NCBI GenBank assembly: GCA_001931535.1
Contig: CP016211.1
Location: 8,479,703 to 8,543,702, forward strand
DNA: 64,000 nucleotides
Direction: 5' to 3'
Source: Minicystis rosea
GTDB lineage: Bacteria > Myxococcota_A > Polyangia > Polyangiales > Polyangiaceae
In this document: positions 1-8,433 of the stretch, one piece after another
How positions within the stretch are numbered: the stretch's first letter is position 1
Layout: every line of letters begins with the position of its first letter
The notes under the pieces: generated by a model
The model's input: the letters and a program-made list of their open reading frames with translations, nothing else
What the model was told of the DNA's origin: nothing
Databases searched by the model: none
Translations under genes and position numbers: made by a program

Positions 1-207
1 CGGCGCCATGCGCCTTCCCCGACCGCGCTTTCCGCGCTGTTGGTTGCCTTGGAATCAAACCTAGCTCTCACGTGGTGACCCGTCACCCCGGCGATCCCGA
101 GTTTTTTTCTCCTCCGCCTGTTTCGGAACGAGCCCGGCGAATACGGAAGCACCGCTCGCCTGCTCGACGAACAAGCGAGCTCGGCGCCGAGCCATTCTGC
201 GATTGGA

Positions 208-1704
208 TCAAAACACATTGCTCCGCCCCGGGCTGGGATCGGCAATCGCGAACGACTCCGAGCTGTCGGAGAGCGCGGGCGCGCGGCGCGCCACGCTCTT
301 GCCGGGCTTGGGTTTGGGCGCGATCGGGAGCTGCGATACGATGACACCATTCTCATCGCGCAGGCCAATCGGCTCGCCGGCGTTGGAGAGACCATTCTTC
401 CCGAGGTGAGGGACGCGCAGAATCAGCGTCCCCGGCGCGGGACAGGGATCGATACAAACCTTCTCGTCGAAACCATCGTTGACGACGAGCGCGAATGCGC
501 CCGGCGCGAGCGTGGCGGTGGGGAGCACCGTTTCGCCGCCGCCATCCACGATCGCATACCCCTTCAGCTCGACGGGGATCTGCCCGTCGTTGACGATTTC
601 CACCCACTCCGACGCGGGCTCCGGCCCGAGCGGGTTGGCGAGAATCTCGTTGAGGACGACGTGCGGCATGGGCGTGGTGGTGACAGCGCTCACCAGCATG
701 CGAAGAACCGTGCCGCGAGCATCGGTCGCGCTCACGTCGAGCATCACTTCGGTCGCGGGCGGGAGGCCGGTGATGACGAACGGATCGCCCGCCCTCGTGG
801 TGAGCACCGAATCCACACCCGCACCCGCTACGGCCCACAAGAGCGGCACCGCCGGGGACCGCCCGAGGACGCGATCGTCCAGAACCCGAGCGCATCCCGG
901 CCCCAAAGCGATTTCGTCCGCGTCACAGGCGAGCGCCGGCACCTCGGTGCCTTTCTCGCCCACGCGAACGAGGCCTGGCTCCAAACGCGCCATGACCGCG
1001 AGATCAGGGCCCATCACGACCGGCGGCGGAACCCACGCTCCACCCGCCATCACGTCCGAGCCGCTCTCGAATCGAAGGCAACGCTGCCCAGCTCCCCCCG
1101 GAGCCGCACCCCGCACGATCCGCCCGCGCGGTCCCTCGGGGACGAGATCGACGAGCGCCTCGATCGCGGGGAGAGGATCCTCCCCACACCATACCGCCGT
1201 CGGCTGGACCGCAATGGCATCCTCCGGCGGCCAGAGGCGCCGGAGCAGCGGTATCGTATCGGTGCTCGTCACGTGAATGGGCAAGGCCTGGCGCAGCTCG
1301 GCCAGGGCCAGCGAATAGCGCTCTCCCGGCTCGAGCATGATGGTGGGCGCGACGATGAGGGCCGCGCCGTCGCGGAACACGACGGAAGAGAGAATGCGCT
1401 CCGCGAGGGCCTTGGAGGGATCCCGCTCGGCGAGCTGCCGCAGATGACCTGGGCCGACCTCGCCCTGCACGAGAGACACGAGCGTGGGATCGAGCGGCGC
1501 CGAGGTCTCGATGCGCAGCCGCGTCACGGGCGGGATGGCATCGAGCGGGGCGGGCGGCTCCGCGGTGACGACGAGCTCGGCGCCGCCGGCCCCGCCGCCG
1601 CCCAGGAGCGGATCATCGCCGCCCGGCCGATACGGAAGGTTTGGATTGCACGCCGCGAGCGCCCAAGCACCCACGGCTCCCGAGAGCAACGTTCGAAAGG
1701 CCAT
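208..1704 (-). CDS. Lipoprotein with C-terminal lamin-tail (LTD) domain
   Basis: About 498 aa. The chosen ATG (1704) gives a clean lipoprotein signal: a hydrophobic stretch ending in the lipobox ALAAC, followed by an Asn/Pro/Gly-rich linker; a longer reading upstream has no signal character. The middle region resembles the Ig-like repeats of myxobacterial surface proteins (an N-terminal Ig-like module, then paired Cys segments). The last ~150 residues contain the LTD pattern VVLNEILANP...EWVEIVN, then a buried hydrophobic core, a domain found in secreted bacterial proteins and often tied to surface attachment or nucleases. No nuclease motif is visible. It is head-to-head with a putative protease gene. 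Predicted location is the outer membrane or cell surface; function unknown. Confidence 0.85.
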   Translation of the reverse strand: MAFRTLLSGAVGAWALAACNPNLPYRPGGDDPLLGGGGAGGAELVVTAEPPAPLDAIPPVTRLRIETSAPLDPTLVSLVQGEVGPGHLRQLAERDPSKALAERILSSVVFRDGAALIVAPTIMLEPGERYSLALAELRQALPIHVTSTDTIPLLRRLWPPEDAIAVQPTAVWCGEDPLPAIEALVDLVPEGPRGRIVRGAAPGGAGQRCLRFESGSDVMAGGAWVPPPVVMGPDLAVMARLEPGLVRVGEKGTEVPALACDADEIALGPGCARVLDDRVLGRSPAVPLLWAVAGAGVDSVLTTRAGDPFVITGLPPATEVMLDVSATDARGTVLRMLVSAVTTTPMPHVVLNEILANPLGPEPASEWVEIVNDGQIPVELKGYAIVDGGGETVLPTATLAPGAFALVVNDGFDEKVCIDPCPAPGTLILRVPHLGKNGLSNAGEPIGLRDENGVIVSQLPIAPKPKPGKSVARRAPALSDSSESFAIADPSPGRSNVF

Positions 1705-1895
1705 GAATGTACATCGACCCGAGCACCGGCGAAGTTGCGTGCCTCGGGACGATTTTTCGAGACGCCGCCGTCCACGAGGCAAGCGTTCACGCCCCGCGCA
1801 GCGCGCGCCGCCTCGAGATGCGCTTGACGCACCGAGCGCGCTTGCTCCTACTACCGTGGGGCCGCTCGCTCCAACACCGCGCGGAGGAGGGTGAC

Positions 1896-2879
1896 ATGCC
1901 GAAGGTCGCGTATTGGACCCGCGATGGGTTCAACAAGAGTGGGAACCGGGGGATCGCCGTCGTCGTCGACTCGGATCCTCTCGTCGATTATTCGGTCCCC
2001 GACGACCCCACGAGTGAGATCGTGGAGGTTCCGTTCCCCGAGCACTTCGGGCAGTGCGTCGCCGCGAGCCTGGCCGCCCTCTACAGCATTCCCTCGGGGA
2101 GGATGCTGCTGGAAACGCTCGATCTCACGGGCGAAAGGGTCTCCATCCAACCCGCGTCGCCGAGCATCGGGAACCTCGTCAAGAACTCGGATCAATCGGC
2201 CATGTTGAACCCGGTGGCCAAGGAGCTCTTGGTGGGGGCCAGCAAGCCCGGCGCCATGACCCGGCGTGCCGTGGAGTGGGCAGCGGGCTCGCGGAACCTC
2301 AACACCTGCGCGCAGTGGCTCGCGAGCCGCATCAACGAGGCGCCGGCCCTCCCCTGGCCGGAGCGGGGAGCGCCCAACTTCAGGTTGCCTTACAAGCGGA
2401 ACGCGGTTGAAGCCAGCAGCGTCGCTTACTGGCTGAACACCGGCAATCCCAACATGAACCCATTCAACGACGAGAAGAGGGACAACTGGGATGACACGCT
2501 CACTCAGCACGCCAAGCTCGCGACCATCATCGCCGTGGAAAAGCGCTCCGAGATGGGGTCCGGCAGTGCGGCGACCATCGCGTGGAACATCTTCCCGGAC
2601 AACCCCGTCAACAAGCAGCGTCCGCCCGCCGTCGGCCTCGCCCACGAGCTCATTCATGCGTATTACTCGGTGCGCGGCGAGCAGTGCGGCTACGAAGTGG
2701 ATCACTTCAGCACGGTCCTCTTCGAGTACAAGTGCGTGGGCCTCGGCCCTTGGGCCGCGGCGCCGATCTCCGAGAACGCCGTTCGCGCCCAGTGGGCCGA
2801 AGCCACCGTGTCCAAGAACGATCCGCTGGGAAAGCTGAACGCGGTGCGCCCCGCGCTACGCACGTTCTACGGCGTCTGA
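1896..2879 (+). CDS. Putative M91-family zinc metallopeptidase (NleD-like effector protease)
   Basis: 327 aa starting at ATG 1896, six bases after a strong GGAGGAGG ribosome site; this decides the start against longer in-frame possibilities. Residues 250-254 are HELIH, the HExxH zinc site, preceded by RPPAVGLA and followed by HAYYSVRG. Glu277 in FEYKCVGLG is a good candidate for the third zinc ligand, and PISENAVR downstream matches the 'TEN-R' block seen after the active site in M91 proteins. M91 includes the type III effector NleD, but many members are free-living and uncharacterised. There is no signal peptide, so export, if any, would be by a dedicated system. It is divergent from the LTD lipoprotein gene. 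Substrate unknown. Confidence 0.75.
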   Translation: MPKVAYWTRDGFNKSGNRGIAVVVDSDPLVDYSVPDDPTSEIVEVPFPEHFGQCVAASLAALYSIPSGRMLLETLDLTGERVSIQPASPSIGNLVKNSDQSAMLNPVAKELLVGASKPGAMTRRAVEWAAGSRNLNTCAQWLASRINEAPALPWPERGAPNFRLPYKRNAVEASSVAYWLNTGNPNMNPFNDEKRDNWDDTLTQHAKLATIIAVEKRSEMGSGSAATIAWNIFPDNPVNKQRPPAVGLAHELIHAYYSVRGEQCGYEVDHFSTVLFEYKCVGLGPWAAAPISENAVRAQWAEATVSKNDPLGKLNAVRPALRTFYGV

Positions 2880-2964
2880 CGGGTGGCCAAGGCGCTCGTC
2901 CCTGCGCCTCGGCCCGCTCGCCGCCCTGTTCCTTCCGCCGCGCGGGGGTTACCTTCGGCGCCCC

Positions 2965-3306
2965 ATGTCGCCCGAGGACATCAAGGCCCTTCGCAAGGAT
3001 CTCGGCTGCACCGCGCGCGAGCTCGCCACCGCGCTGGGCATCGAGCAGCAAACCGTGCTCGCCTGGGAGCGCGCCGAGCTCTTCCCCACCAAGCGCCATT
3101 GCGACGCCATGGAGGAGCTACGCAAGAAGGGCCCCTCCGCCATTCCCAAGAAGCCGCGCCGCAAGGCAGCGACGCCGATGCAGGCGCTCGCCGATCCCGA
3201 CCTGTGGAAGCTCATCCGCAAGCTCGCGGCCCACCCCGAGCTGCGATCCGCCGCCCAGGCGCTCGCCGAGCGCTACGCCGATCCGGCCGAGGAGAGCGAA
3301 AGCTGA
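2965..3306 (+). CDS. Small XRE-like helix-turn-helix protein
   Basis: 113 aa. Residues ~5-45 form a helix-turn-helix: IKALRKDLGCTARELATALG then QQTVLAWERAE, typical of the Cro/C1 fold with the recognition helix at TVLAWE. A basic linker (KKPRRK) leads to a C-terminal helical segment (PDLWKLIRKLAAHPELR) of unknown role, possibly for oligomerisation. It ends three bases before the end of convergent scpB, so the two mRNAs must overlap or stop in each other's 3' end. Likely a cytoplasmic DNA-binding regulator; targets cannot be read from the sequence. Confidence 0.8.
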   Translation: MSPEDIKALRKDLGCTARELATALGIEQQTVLAWERAELFPTKRHCDAMEELRKKGPSAIPKKPRRKAATPMQALADPDLWKLIRKLAAHPELRSAAQALAERYADPAEESES

Positions 3307-3309
3307 GGG

Positions 3310-5346
3310 CTACTCGTCCTCATCCTCGTCCTCTTCATCCTCGTCGTCGTCTTCATCGTCGTCATCGTCATCGTCGTCATCCCAATCATCGTCGTCGTCG
3401 TCTTCGTCCTCCTCGTCGTCTTCATCATCCTCGTCTTCATCATCCTCGTCTTCGTCCTCGTCGCTCTCCTCCACCTCGCCTTCGGCCTCCTCGCCTTCGG
3501 CCGTTTCGCCCTCGGGCTCTTCCGCCGTTTCACCCTCGGCCGTTTCGCCCTCGGGCTCTTCCTGGGCCTCTTCGCCCTCGGCCTCCTCCTCGCGTTCGAG
3601 CGCCTCTTCCGTCTCGTTCTCGGCCGCTTCCTCGTGCTCTTCCGCGGGCTCGGATTCGTTGGCGGGGCGGAGGTCGGCTTCGTCCTCGACGTCGAGATCG
3701 ACCTCGTTTTCCGCTTCGGTGTGCTCGAGGGGAGCGACCTTGAAGGAAGGCGGGGGCTCTTCGGGCACAGCGGCGGCGGCGCCCTTGCTCTGGTCTTGGC
3801 GAGCGCGCGTGGCGCGGGCGCTCGACGGCGCGGGCTCCTCGGAGGGAGGGGCTTGGGTCGAGGCGGGGGCCTCTTCGGTGGACGCGGTGTCGGCCGCCGT
3901 GGCCTCGGTCGCGGTGGGCGCGCCTTCGGTGGGGGCGCGGCGGAACTCGCCTTCGGCGCCCATGAGGCCTTCGGGAGGAGCGGCGGCGTCCGGGGGCTCC
4001 TCGCCCATTTCGCGCTCGTAGGTGCGGCGTGACTCGTCGGTGAGCTCGGTGAACTCGCGCAGCGTGGGGAGATCGCCGAGGGCCTTGAGGCCGAAGAACT
4101 CGAGGAAGGATCCGGTCGTGCCGTAGAGCATGGGACGGCCGGGCTCGTCCTTCTTGCCGAGGATGCGCACGAGCTCGCGCTCCAAGAGCGACTTGAGCAC
4201 CGCGCCCGAGTCGACGCCGCGGACCTCGTCGATCTCGGGGCGCGTGATGGGCTGGCGATACGCGACGATGGCGAGCGTCTCGATCTGCGCGCGCGTCATC
4301 TTCACCGGCTTCTTCGCGACCTGCTCGCGCACGAAGGGCGCGAAGAGCGGGCTCGTGCGGAACACGAAGCCGCCCGCCACCTCGTCGAGACGGAAGCCGC
4401 GCGGGTAATACTCCTCGACCAGCTCGGCGAGCAGCGTGCGCACGACCTTGAGATCGGCCTTCGCCAAGCGGGCCAGCTCCTTCGCGGGCAACGGGTGCTC
4501 CGACGCGAAGACGAGGGCCTCGAGCACGCCCTTGAGGTGCGATCGCACCACCTCGCCGCCGGGCACCGCCTCGACCTGCGCGGGCGCGCGCGCCGGCGCA
4601 TGGGTGCCCGCGGCGGCTTCACCGGTGGCCTTCGGCGCGAACCAGGCCCACGCGCGCCGGCGCAGCTCGAGGACGGGCTCGGGGACGGCTTCGCGCTTCG
4701 TGCGCCGCTTCTTCGCGGGCGCTTCGGGCTCGGGCGCCGGCGCAGGCGCAGGCGCGGGCACCGCCGCCGCGACGGGACGACGCTGGAGCCACGTCCACGC
4801 GCTTCGGCGCAGCGCGACCACCGCCTCGGGCACCGCTTCGCGCTTGCTGCGCGTGCGCTTCGCCGGAGCCTTGCTCTCCTTCGCTTCCTTCGGCGGAGCC
4901 TTGGTCTCTTTCGCTTCCTTCGGCGGAGCCGCGGGCGCCGGCGTGAGCCACGTCCACGCGGCCTTTCGGAACGCGGCGAGCTGCGCGGCGGGCGTCTCGC
5001 GCTTCACCCGCGGCTTCCGCGGCGGCGCCGCCTTGACCTCGTTCTCGGCTCTGCGCTTGAGCCACGCCCACGCCCCGCGACGCCACGCGGTCGCGTCCGC
5101 GACGACGGGCTCGCGCTTCGTGCGGCGGCGCTTGCCGCTCGCCTCCGGCGGCGCGATCGGCTCGGACGAAGCAGGGGCCTCCGCCGACGCGACCGGCTCC
5201 GCTTCCGGCGTGACGGGGACCTGGGCGCGGTCACCGCGGAGCCACGACCACGTGCGGCGGCGGAGCGCGGCCACGAGCTCGTCTTCCGACGTCTCCTCGG
5301 GGTCGCGCCTCGATCCGCGCCTTCGCCTGGGCGTCGGATCCGTCAC
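3310..5346 (-). CDS. scpB: Segregation and condensation protein B with N-terminal Trp repeats and poly-acidic tail
   Basis: 678 aa, more than three times a typical ScpB (~200 aa). The ScpB winged-helix core is at ~266-440 (LKGVLEALVFASEHPL; TRAQIETLAIVAYRQPITRPEIDEVRGV; GRPMLYGTT). Upstream lie five copies of a basic motif ending in [TA]W[STA]W[LF] at residues 32-36, 92-96, 130-134, 183-187 and 232-236, most preceded by KR-x-TKRE-x-VPE. Downstream is a ~230-residue Glu/Pro/Ala tail ending in ~55 residues of almost only Asp/Glu. It starts with GTG overlapping the stop of scpA by four bases (GTGA), so it is translationally coupled. The known role is the kleisin-associated subunit of SMC condensin; the function of the extensions is unknown. 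Confidence 0.92.
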   Translation of the reverse strand: MTDPTPRRRRGSRRDPEETSEDELVAALRRRTWSWLRGDRAQVPVTPEAEPVASAEAPASSEPIAPPEASGKRRRTKREPVVADATAWRRGAWAWLKRRAENEVKAAPPRKPRVKRETPAAQLAAFRKAAWTWLTPAPAAPPKEAKETKAPPKEAKESKAPAKRTRSKREAVPEAVVALRRSAWTWLQRRPVAAAVPAPAPAPAPEPEAPAKKRRTKREAVPEPVLELRRRAWAWFAPKATGEAAAGTHAPARAPAQVEAVPGGEVVRSHLKGVLEALVFASEHPLPAKELARLAKADLKVVRTLLAELVEEYYPRGFRLDEVAGGFVFRTSPLFAPFVREQVAKKPVKMTRAQIETLAIVAYRQPITRPEIDEVRGVDSGAVLKSLLERELVRILGKKDEPGRPMLYGTTGSFLEFFGLKALGDLPTLREFTELTDESRRTYEREMGEEPPDAAAPPEGLMGAEGEFRRAPTEGAPTATEATAADTASTEEAPASTQAPPSEEPAPSSARATRARQDQSKGAAAAVPEEPPPSFKVAPLEHTEAENEVDLDVEDEADLRPANESEPAEEHEEAAENETEEALEREEEAEGEEAQEEPEGETAEGETAEEPEGETAEGEEAEGEVEESDEDEDEDDEDEDDEDDEEDEDDDDDDWDDDDDDDDDEDDDEDEEDEDEDE

Positions 5347-6290
5347 TCGCCCCCATCCGACGTGATCTTGCCGAACACCGGCCCGTCGTCGTCGTCCTTC
5401 TTCTCGGTGCTGATGGTCAGCTCCACGTGCAGCGGCGAGAGCGGATCGGCCTGGTAGACCCGCATCATGCGCATCTTGGCCATCTCCAGGATGGCGAGGA
5501 ACGTGATGATGATGTCGAACCGCGTGATCGGTCGGCCCGGCTCGAGCACGAGCTCCTCGAAGCTCATGGCCTTTCGCGCGGCGAGCTTGTCGGTGAGCTC
5601 GTTGATGCGATCGGTGATGGTGAGCCGATCGAACACGACCTCGTGCTCGATCTTGATGTTCGACTTCTTGAGGATCTTCTCGAACGCCTCGAGCAGCGAG
5701 AAGACCCCGAGCTCGGCGAAGGGCGCCGGCCCTTCGGGCACCGGCTCGGAGCTGCCGCGCCCGAAGATGTCCTTGCCGAGCGTGCCGCGCTCCGAGAGAT
5801 CGGCGGCCGCAGCTTTGTACTTCTGGTACTCGAGCAGCCGGCGCACGAGCTCGGCGCGCGGATCCTCTTCCTCCTCGCCGGGGAGGCCGTCGTTCTGATC
5901 GGACGGCACCGTGGGCAGGAGCATCTTCGACTTGATGTGCGTCAGCGTGGCCGCCATCACCAAGTACTCGCTGGCGACGTCGATCGTCAGCGTGCGCATC
6001 AGGTTCAGGTACGCGAGGAACCGCTCGGTGATGAACGAGACGGGGATGTCGAGGATGTCGAGCTCGTGCTGCTGGATGAGGTGGAGCAGCAGATCGAGCG
6101 GGCCTTCGAAGCCGGCCTTGGGGATCTCGACGCGGTACTGACCTTCGAACGTGGCCGCGCCCGGACGCTCGGCAGATCCCTGCCCATCGGGCGCCAAGTG
6201 CTTGGCCTCCCGCGGTTTTGAGGCAGCCTGGGCACCCTCGCCCGGCCGCGCCTCGGCGCGCTTGCGAGCGCTCGCCTTCGGGGTCGTCAC
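5343..6290 (-). CDS. scpA: Segregation and condensation protein A (kleisin)
   Basis: 315 aa. The ScpA kleisin fold is clear: FEGPLDLLLHLIQQHELDILDIPVSFI near residue 60, a helical middle (EYLVMAATLTHIKSKMLLP), and a C-terminal winged helix (RFDIIITFLAILEMAKMR). It bridges the SMC heads and binds ScpB in chromosome condensation and segregation. An N-terminal ~50-residue Ala/Lys/Glu-rich extension precedes the conserved start EGQYRVEIPKAGFEG, so a shorter start is possible, but the GTG at 6290 gives no conflict with neighbours. First gene of the scpA-scpB operon; no smc gene is in the window. Confidence 0.93.
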   Translation of the reverse strand: MTTPKASARKRAEARPGEGAQAASKPREAKHLAPDGQGSAERPGAATFEGQYRVEIPKAGFEGPLDLLLHLIQQHELDILDIPVSFITERFLAYLNLMRTLTIDVASEYLVMAATLTHIKSKMLLPTVPSDQNDGLPGEEEEDPRAELVRRLLEYQKYKAAAADLSERGTLGKDIFGRGSSEPVPEGPAPFAELGVFSLLEAFEKILKKSNIKIEHEVVFDRLTITDRINELTDKLAARKAMSFEELVLEPGRPITRFDIIITFLAILEMAKMRMMRVYQADPLSPLHVELTISTEKKDDDDGPVFGKITSDGGE

Positions 6291-6436
6291 GGTCAGCGGG
6301 ACACTAGTACATCCGCGCGGGAGATCCGCTTTCTTGGCATTTCCAGGGGTGTGCGGACGCTCAGGTAGTCCGCTCGATCCGCGCGCACGCCGCGCGAAAC
6401 TGCAACCGAGCGACCGCAGTGACGTACCATCCGTTC

Positions 6437-8389
6437 ATGCTTCGCGCTGTCGCCCGGCACCTCGCGCTCGTGTGGTGCCTGATCCTGATCGCCTGCACGC
6501 CGCCTCCTCCGCCCGTCGTGGTCGCCGCCGCGCCCGCTGCGCCGACCGCGTCCATCGCGGTCGGGAACGAAGGCGCTCCCGAGCCAAGCGAGCCACTCGC
6601 CGACGATCCCGATCCCGGCCCCATCCCCGTCACCGCCGCCGATCCCACGTGGGGCCGTCACGACGCGCCCGTGACCCTGGTCGTCTTCGCCGACTTCCAG
6701 TGCCCGTTCTGCACCCGGCTGATGAGCACCATCGAGGCCATGGAGAACCACTACGGGCCGGGGACCCTGCGCGTGGTGTGGAAGAACAACCCGCTCCCTT
6801 TCCATATGGACGCGCGCCCGGCGGCCGAGATCGCGATGTCCATGTACGAGCGCTTCGGCAACGACGGCTTCTGGAAGGTGCACCAGGCGTTCTTCACCGA
6901 GCAGCGCCGCCTCAAGGAGGTCTCCGCGGACCTCGCCGCCCAGGCCGGCTTCACCGAGAGCGAGCTCCATCGCGGCCGCGCCAAGGTCCACGCGGACATC
7001 GATCTCGCGAAGCGCAGCGGCGTGACGGGGACGCCGGCGTCGTTCATCAACGGCGTCTTCATCTCCGGCGCGCAGCCGTACGAGAAGTTCGCCGCCGTCA
7101 TCGACGAGCAGCTCGACAAGGCGCAGAAGCTCGCGACCTCGGGCACGCCGCGACGGCGCGTGTACGCGGAGCTCAGCAAGCAGCAATGGAAGGCTCCGGC
7201 GCCGCCGAGCGTGGTGAAGGAGCAGGAGGATCGGAGCATTCACCTCGTGCCGGTGGGCAAGTCCGCCGTGCGCGGCAAGCCCACGGCGCTCGTCACCATC
7301 GTCGAATTCGCCGACTTCCAATGCCCCTTCTGCGGCAGGGTGGAGGCGACGCTCCGGCAGGTCGAGCAGACGTACGGCGACAAGGTGCGGCTCGTCTACA
7401 AGCACAACCCGCTGCCGTTCCATCCCCGCGCCGCGCCGGCCGCCGAGCTCGCCATCGAGGTGCGCGCGCAGAAGGGCGACGCCGCGTTCTGGCAGGTGCA
7501 CGACGCGCTCTACGCCGATCAGAAGAACCTCGACGACGCCTCGCTCGAGGCGCTGGCGGCCTCCGTCGGGCTCAACGGGCCGCGCACCATGAAGGCCGTG
7601 AGCGCGCGCAAGCACCAAGCGGAGATCGACGCGGACGTGGATCTCGCCGACGACCTCAACGCCTCGGGGACGCCGCACTTCTTCATCAACGGGCGGCGGC
7701 TCGTGGGCGCGCAGCCCTTCGACAAGTTCAAGGCCGTGATCGACGAGGAGATGGCCAAGGCCGAAGCGCTGGTACGCGGCGGGGTCGCGCCCACCGCCGT
7801 CTACGCGCGCGTGCTGGCCGGCGCGGTGAGCGGCCCCGGCCCCGAGAAGAAGATCGTCCCCGCGCCCACCGCCGCGAGCCCGAGCCGCGGCTCGGCGAAC
7901 GCCAAGGTCGTGGTGCAGTACTTCGGCGACTTCCAGTGCCCGTTCTGCAAGCGCGTGAACGAGACCCTCGCCGCGCTCGAGGCCGAGTTCCCCGGCAAGA
8001 TCCGGCTCGTGTTCCGCCACCGGCCGCTGCCCTTCCACAAGGACGCGCCGCTCGCGCACCAGGCCGCGATGGAGGCGTTCCAGCAGCGAGGCTCGGCCGG
8101 GTTCTTCGCGATGTACGAGCTCATCTACGCGGCGCAGGGGCAACCGGGCGGCATCGAGCGCCCCGCGCTGGAGACCTATGCGCGCCAGCTCGGGCTCGAC
8201 ATGGGGCGCTTCGTCAACGCGCTCGACACGGGCGTGCACCAAGCCGCCATCGACGCCGACGTGCAGATCGCGGACACCGCCCAAATCTCGGGGACGCCCT
8301 CCTTCGTGATCAACGGCTACTTCGTGAGCGGCGCCCAACCGCTCGCGAAGTTCCGCAAGATCGTCCGCCTCGCGCTCGCGGGGAAGTGA
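6437..8389 (+). CDS. Lipoprotein with three tandem DsbA-like thioredoxin domains
   Basis: 650 aa from ATG 6437 (a GTG 18 bases upstream is also possible). The signal peptide ends in the lipobox LIAC (Cys20), followed by a Pro/Ala linker. Three DsbA/DsbG-like domains follow, each with a FADFQCPFC or FGDFQCPFC redox site at 89-92, 296-299 and 501-504, a conserved NPLPFH/RPLPFH strand, and a cis-Pro loop (SGVTGTPASFING, ASGTPHFFING, ISGTPSFVING). Thioredoxin_4/DsbA members of this type oxidise, reduce or isomerise protein disulphides in the periplasm. The dipeptide after CPF-C varies (CT, CG, CK), hinting at different potentials. Membrane-tethered triple thioredoxins are uncommon. A single-gene unit upstream of the DUF2169 gene. 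Confidence 0.9.
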   Translation: MLRAVARHLALVWCLILIACTPPPPPVVVAAAPAAPTASIAVGNEGAPEPSEPLADDPDPGPIPVTAADPTWGRHDAPVTLVVFADFQCPFCTRLMSTIEAMENHYGPGTLRVVWKNNPLPFHMDARPAAEIAMSMYERFGNDGFWKVHQAFFTEQRRLKEVSADLAAQAGFTESELHRGRAKVHADIDLAKRSGVTGTPASFINGVFISGAQPYEKFAAVIDEQLDKAQKLATSGTPRRRVYAELSKQQWKAPAPPSVVKEQEDRSIHLVPVGKSAVRGKPTALVTIVEFADFQCPFCGRVEATLRQVEQTYGDKVRLVYKHNPLPFHPRAAPAAELAIEVRAQKGDAAFWQVHDALYADQKNLDDASLEALAASVGLNGPRTMKAVSARKHQAEIDADVDLADDLNASGTPHFFINGRRLVGAQPFDKFKAVIDEEMAKAEALVRGGVAPTAVYARVLAGAVSGPGPEKKIVPAPTAASPSRGSANAKVVVQYFGDFQCPFCKRVNETLAALEAEFPGKIRLVFRHRPLPFHKDAPLAHQAAMEAFQQRGSAGFFAMYELIYAAQGQPGGIERPALETYARQLGLDMGRFVNALDTGVHQAAIDADVQIADTAQISGTPSFVINGYFVSGAQPLAKFRKIVRLALAGK

Positions 8390-8433
8390 CCGCACGACCG
8401 GGGCGCGGGGCACGCCGCGCTCCGGTCACCGCT

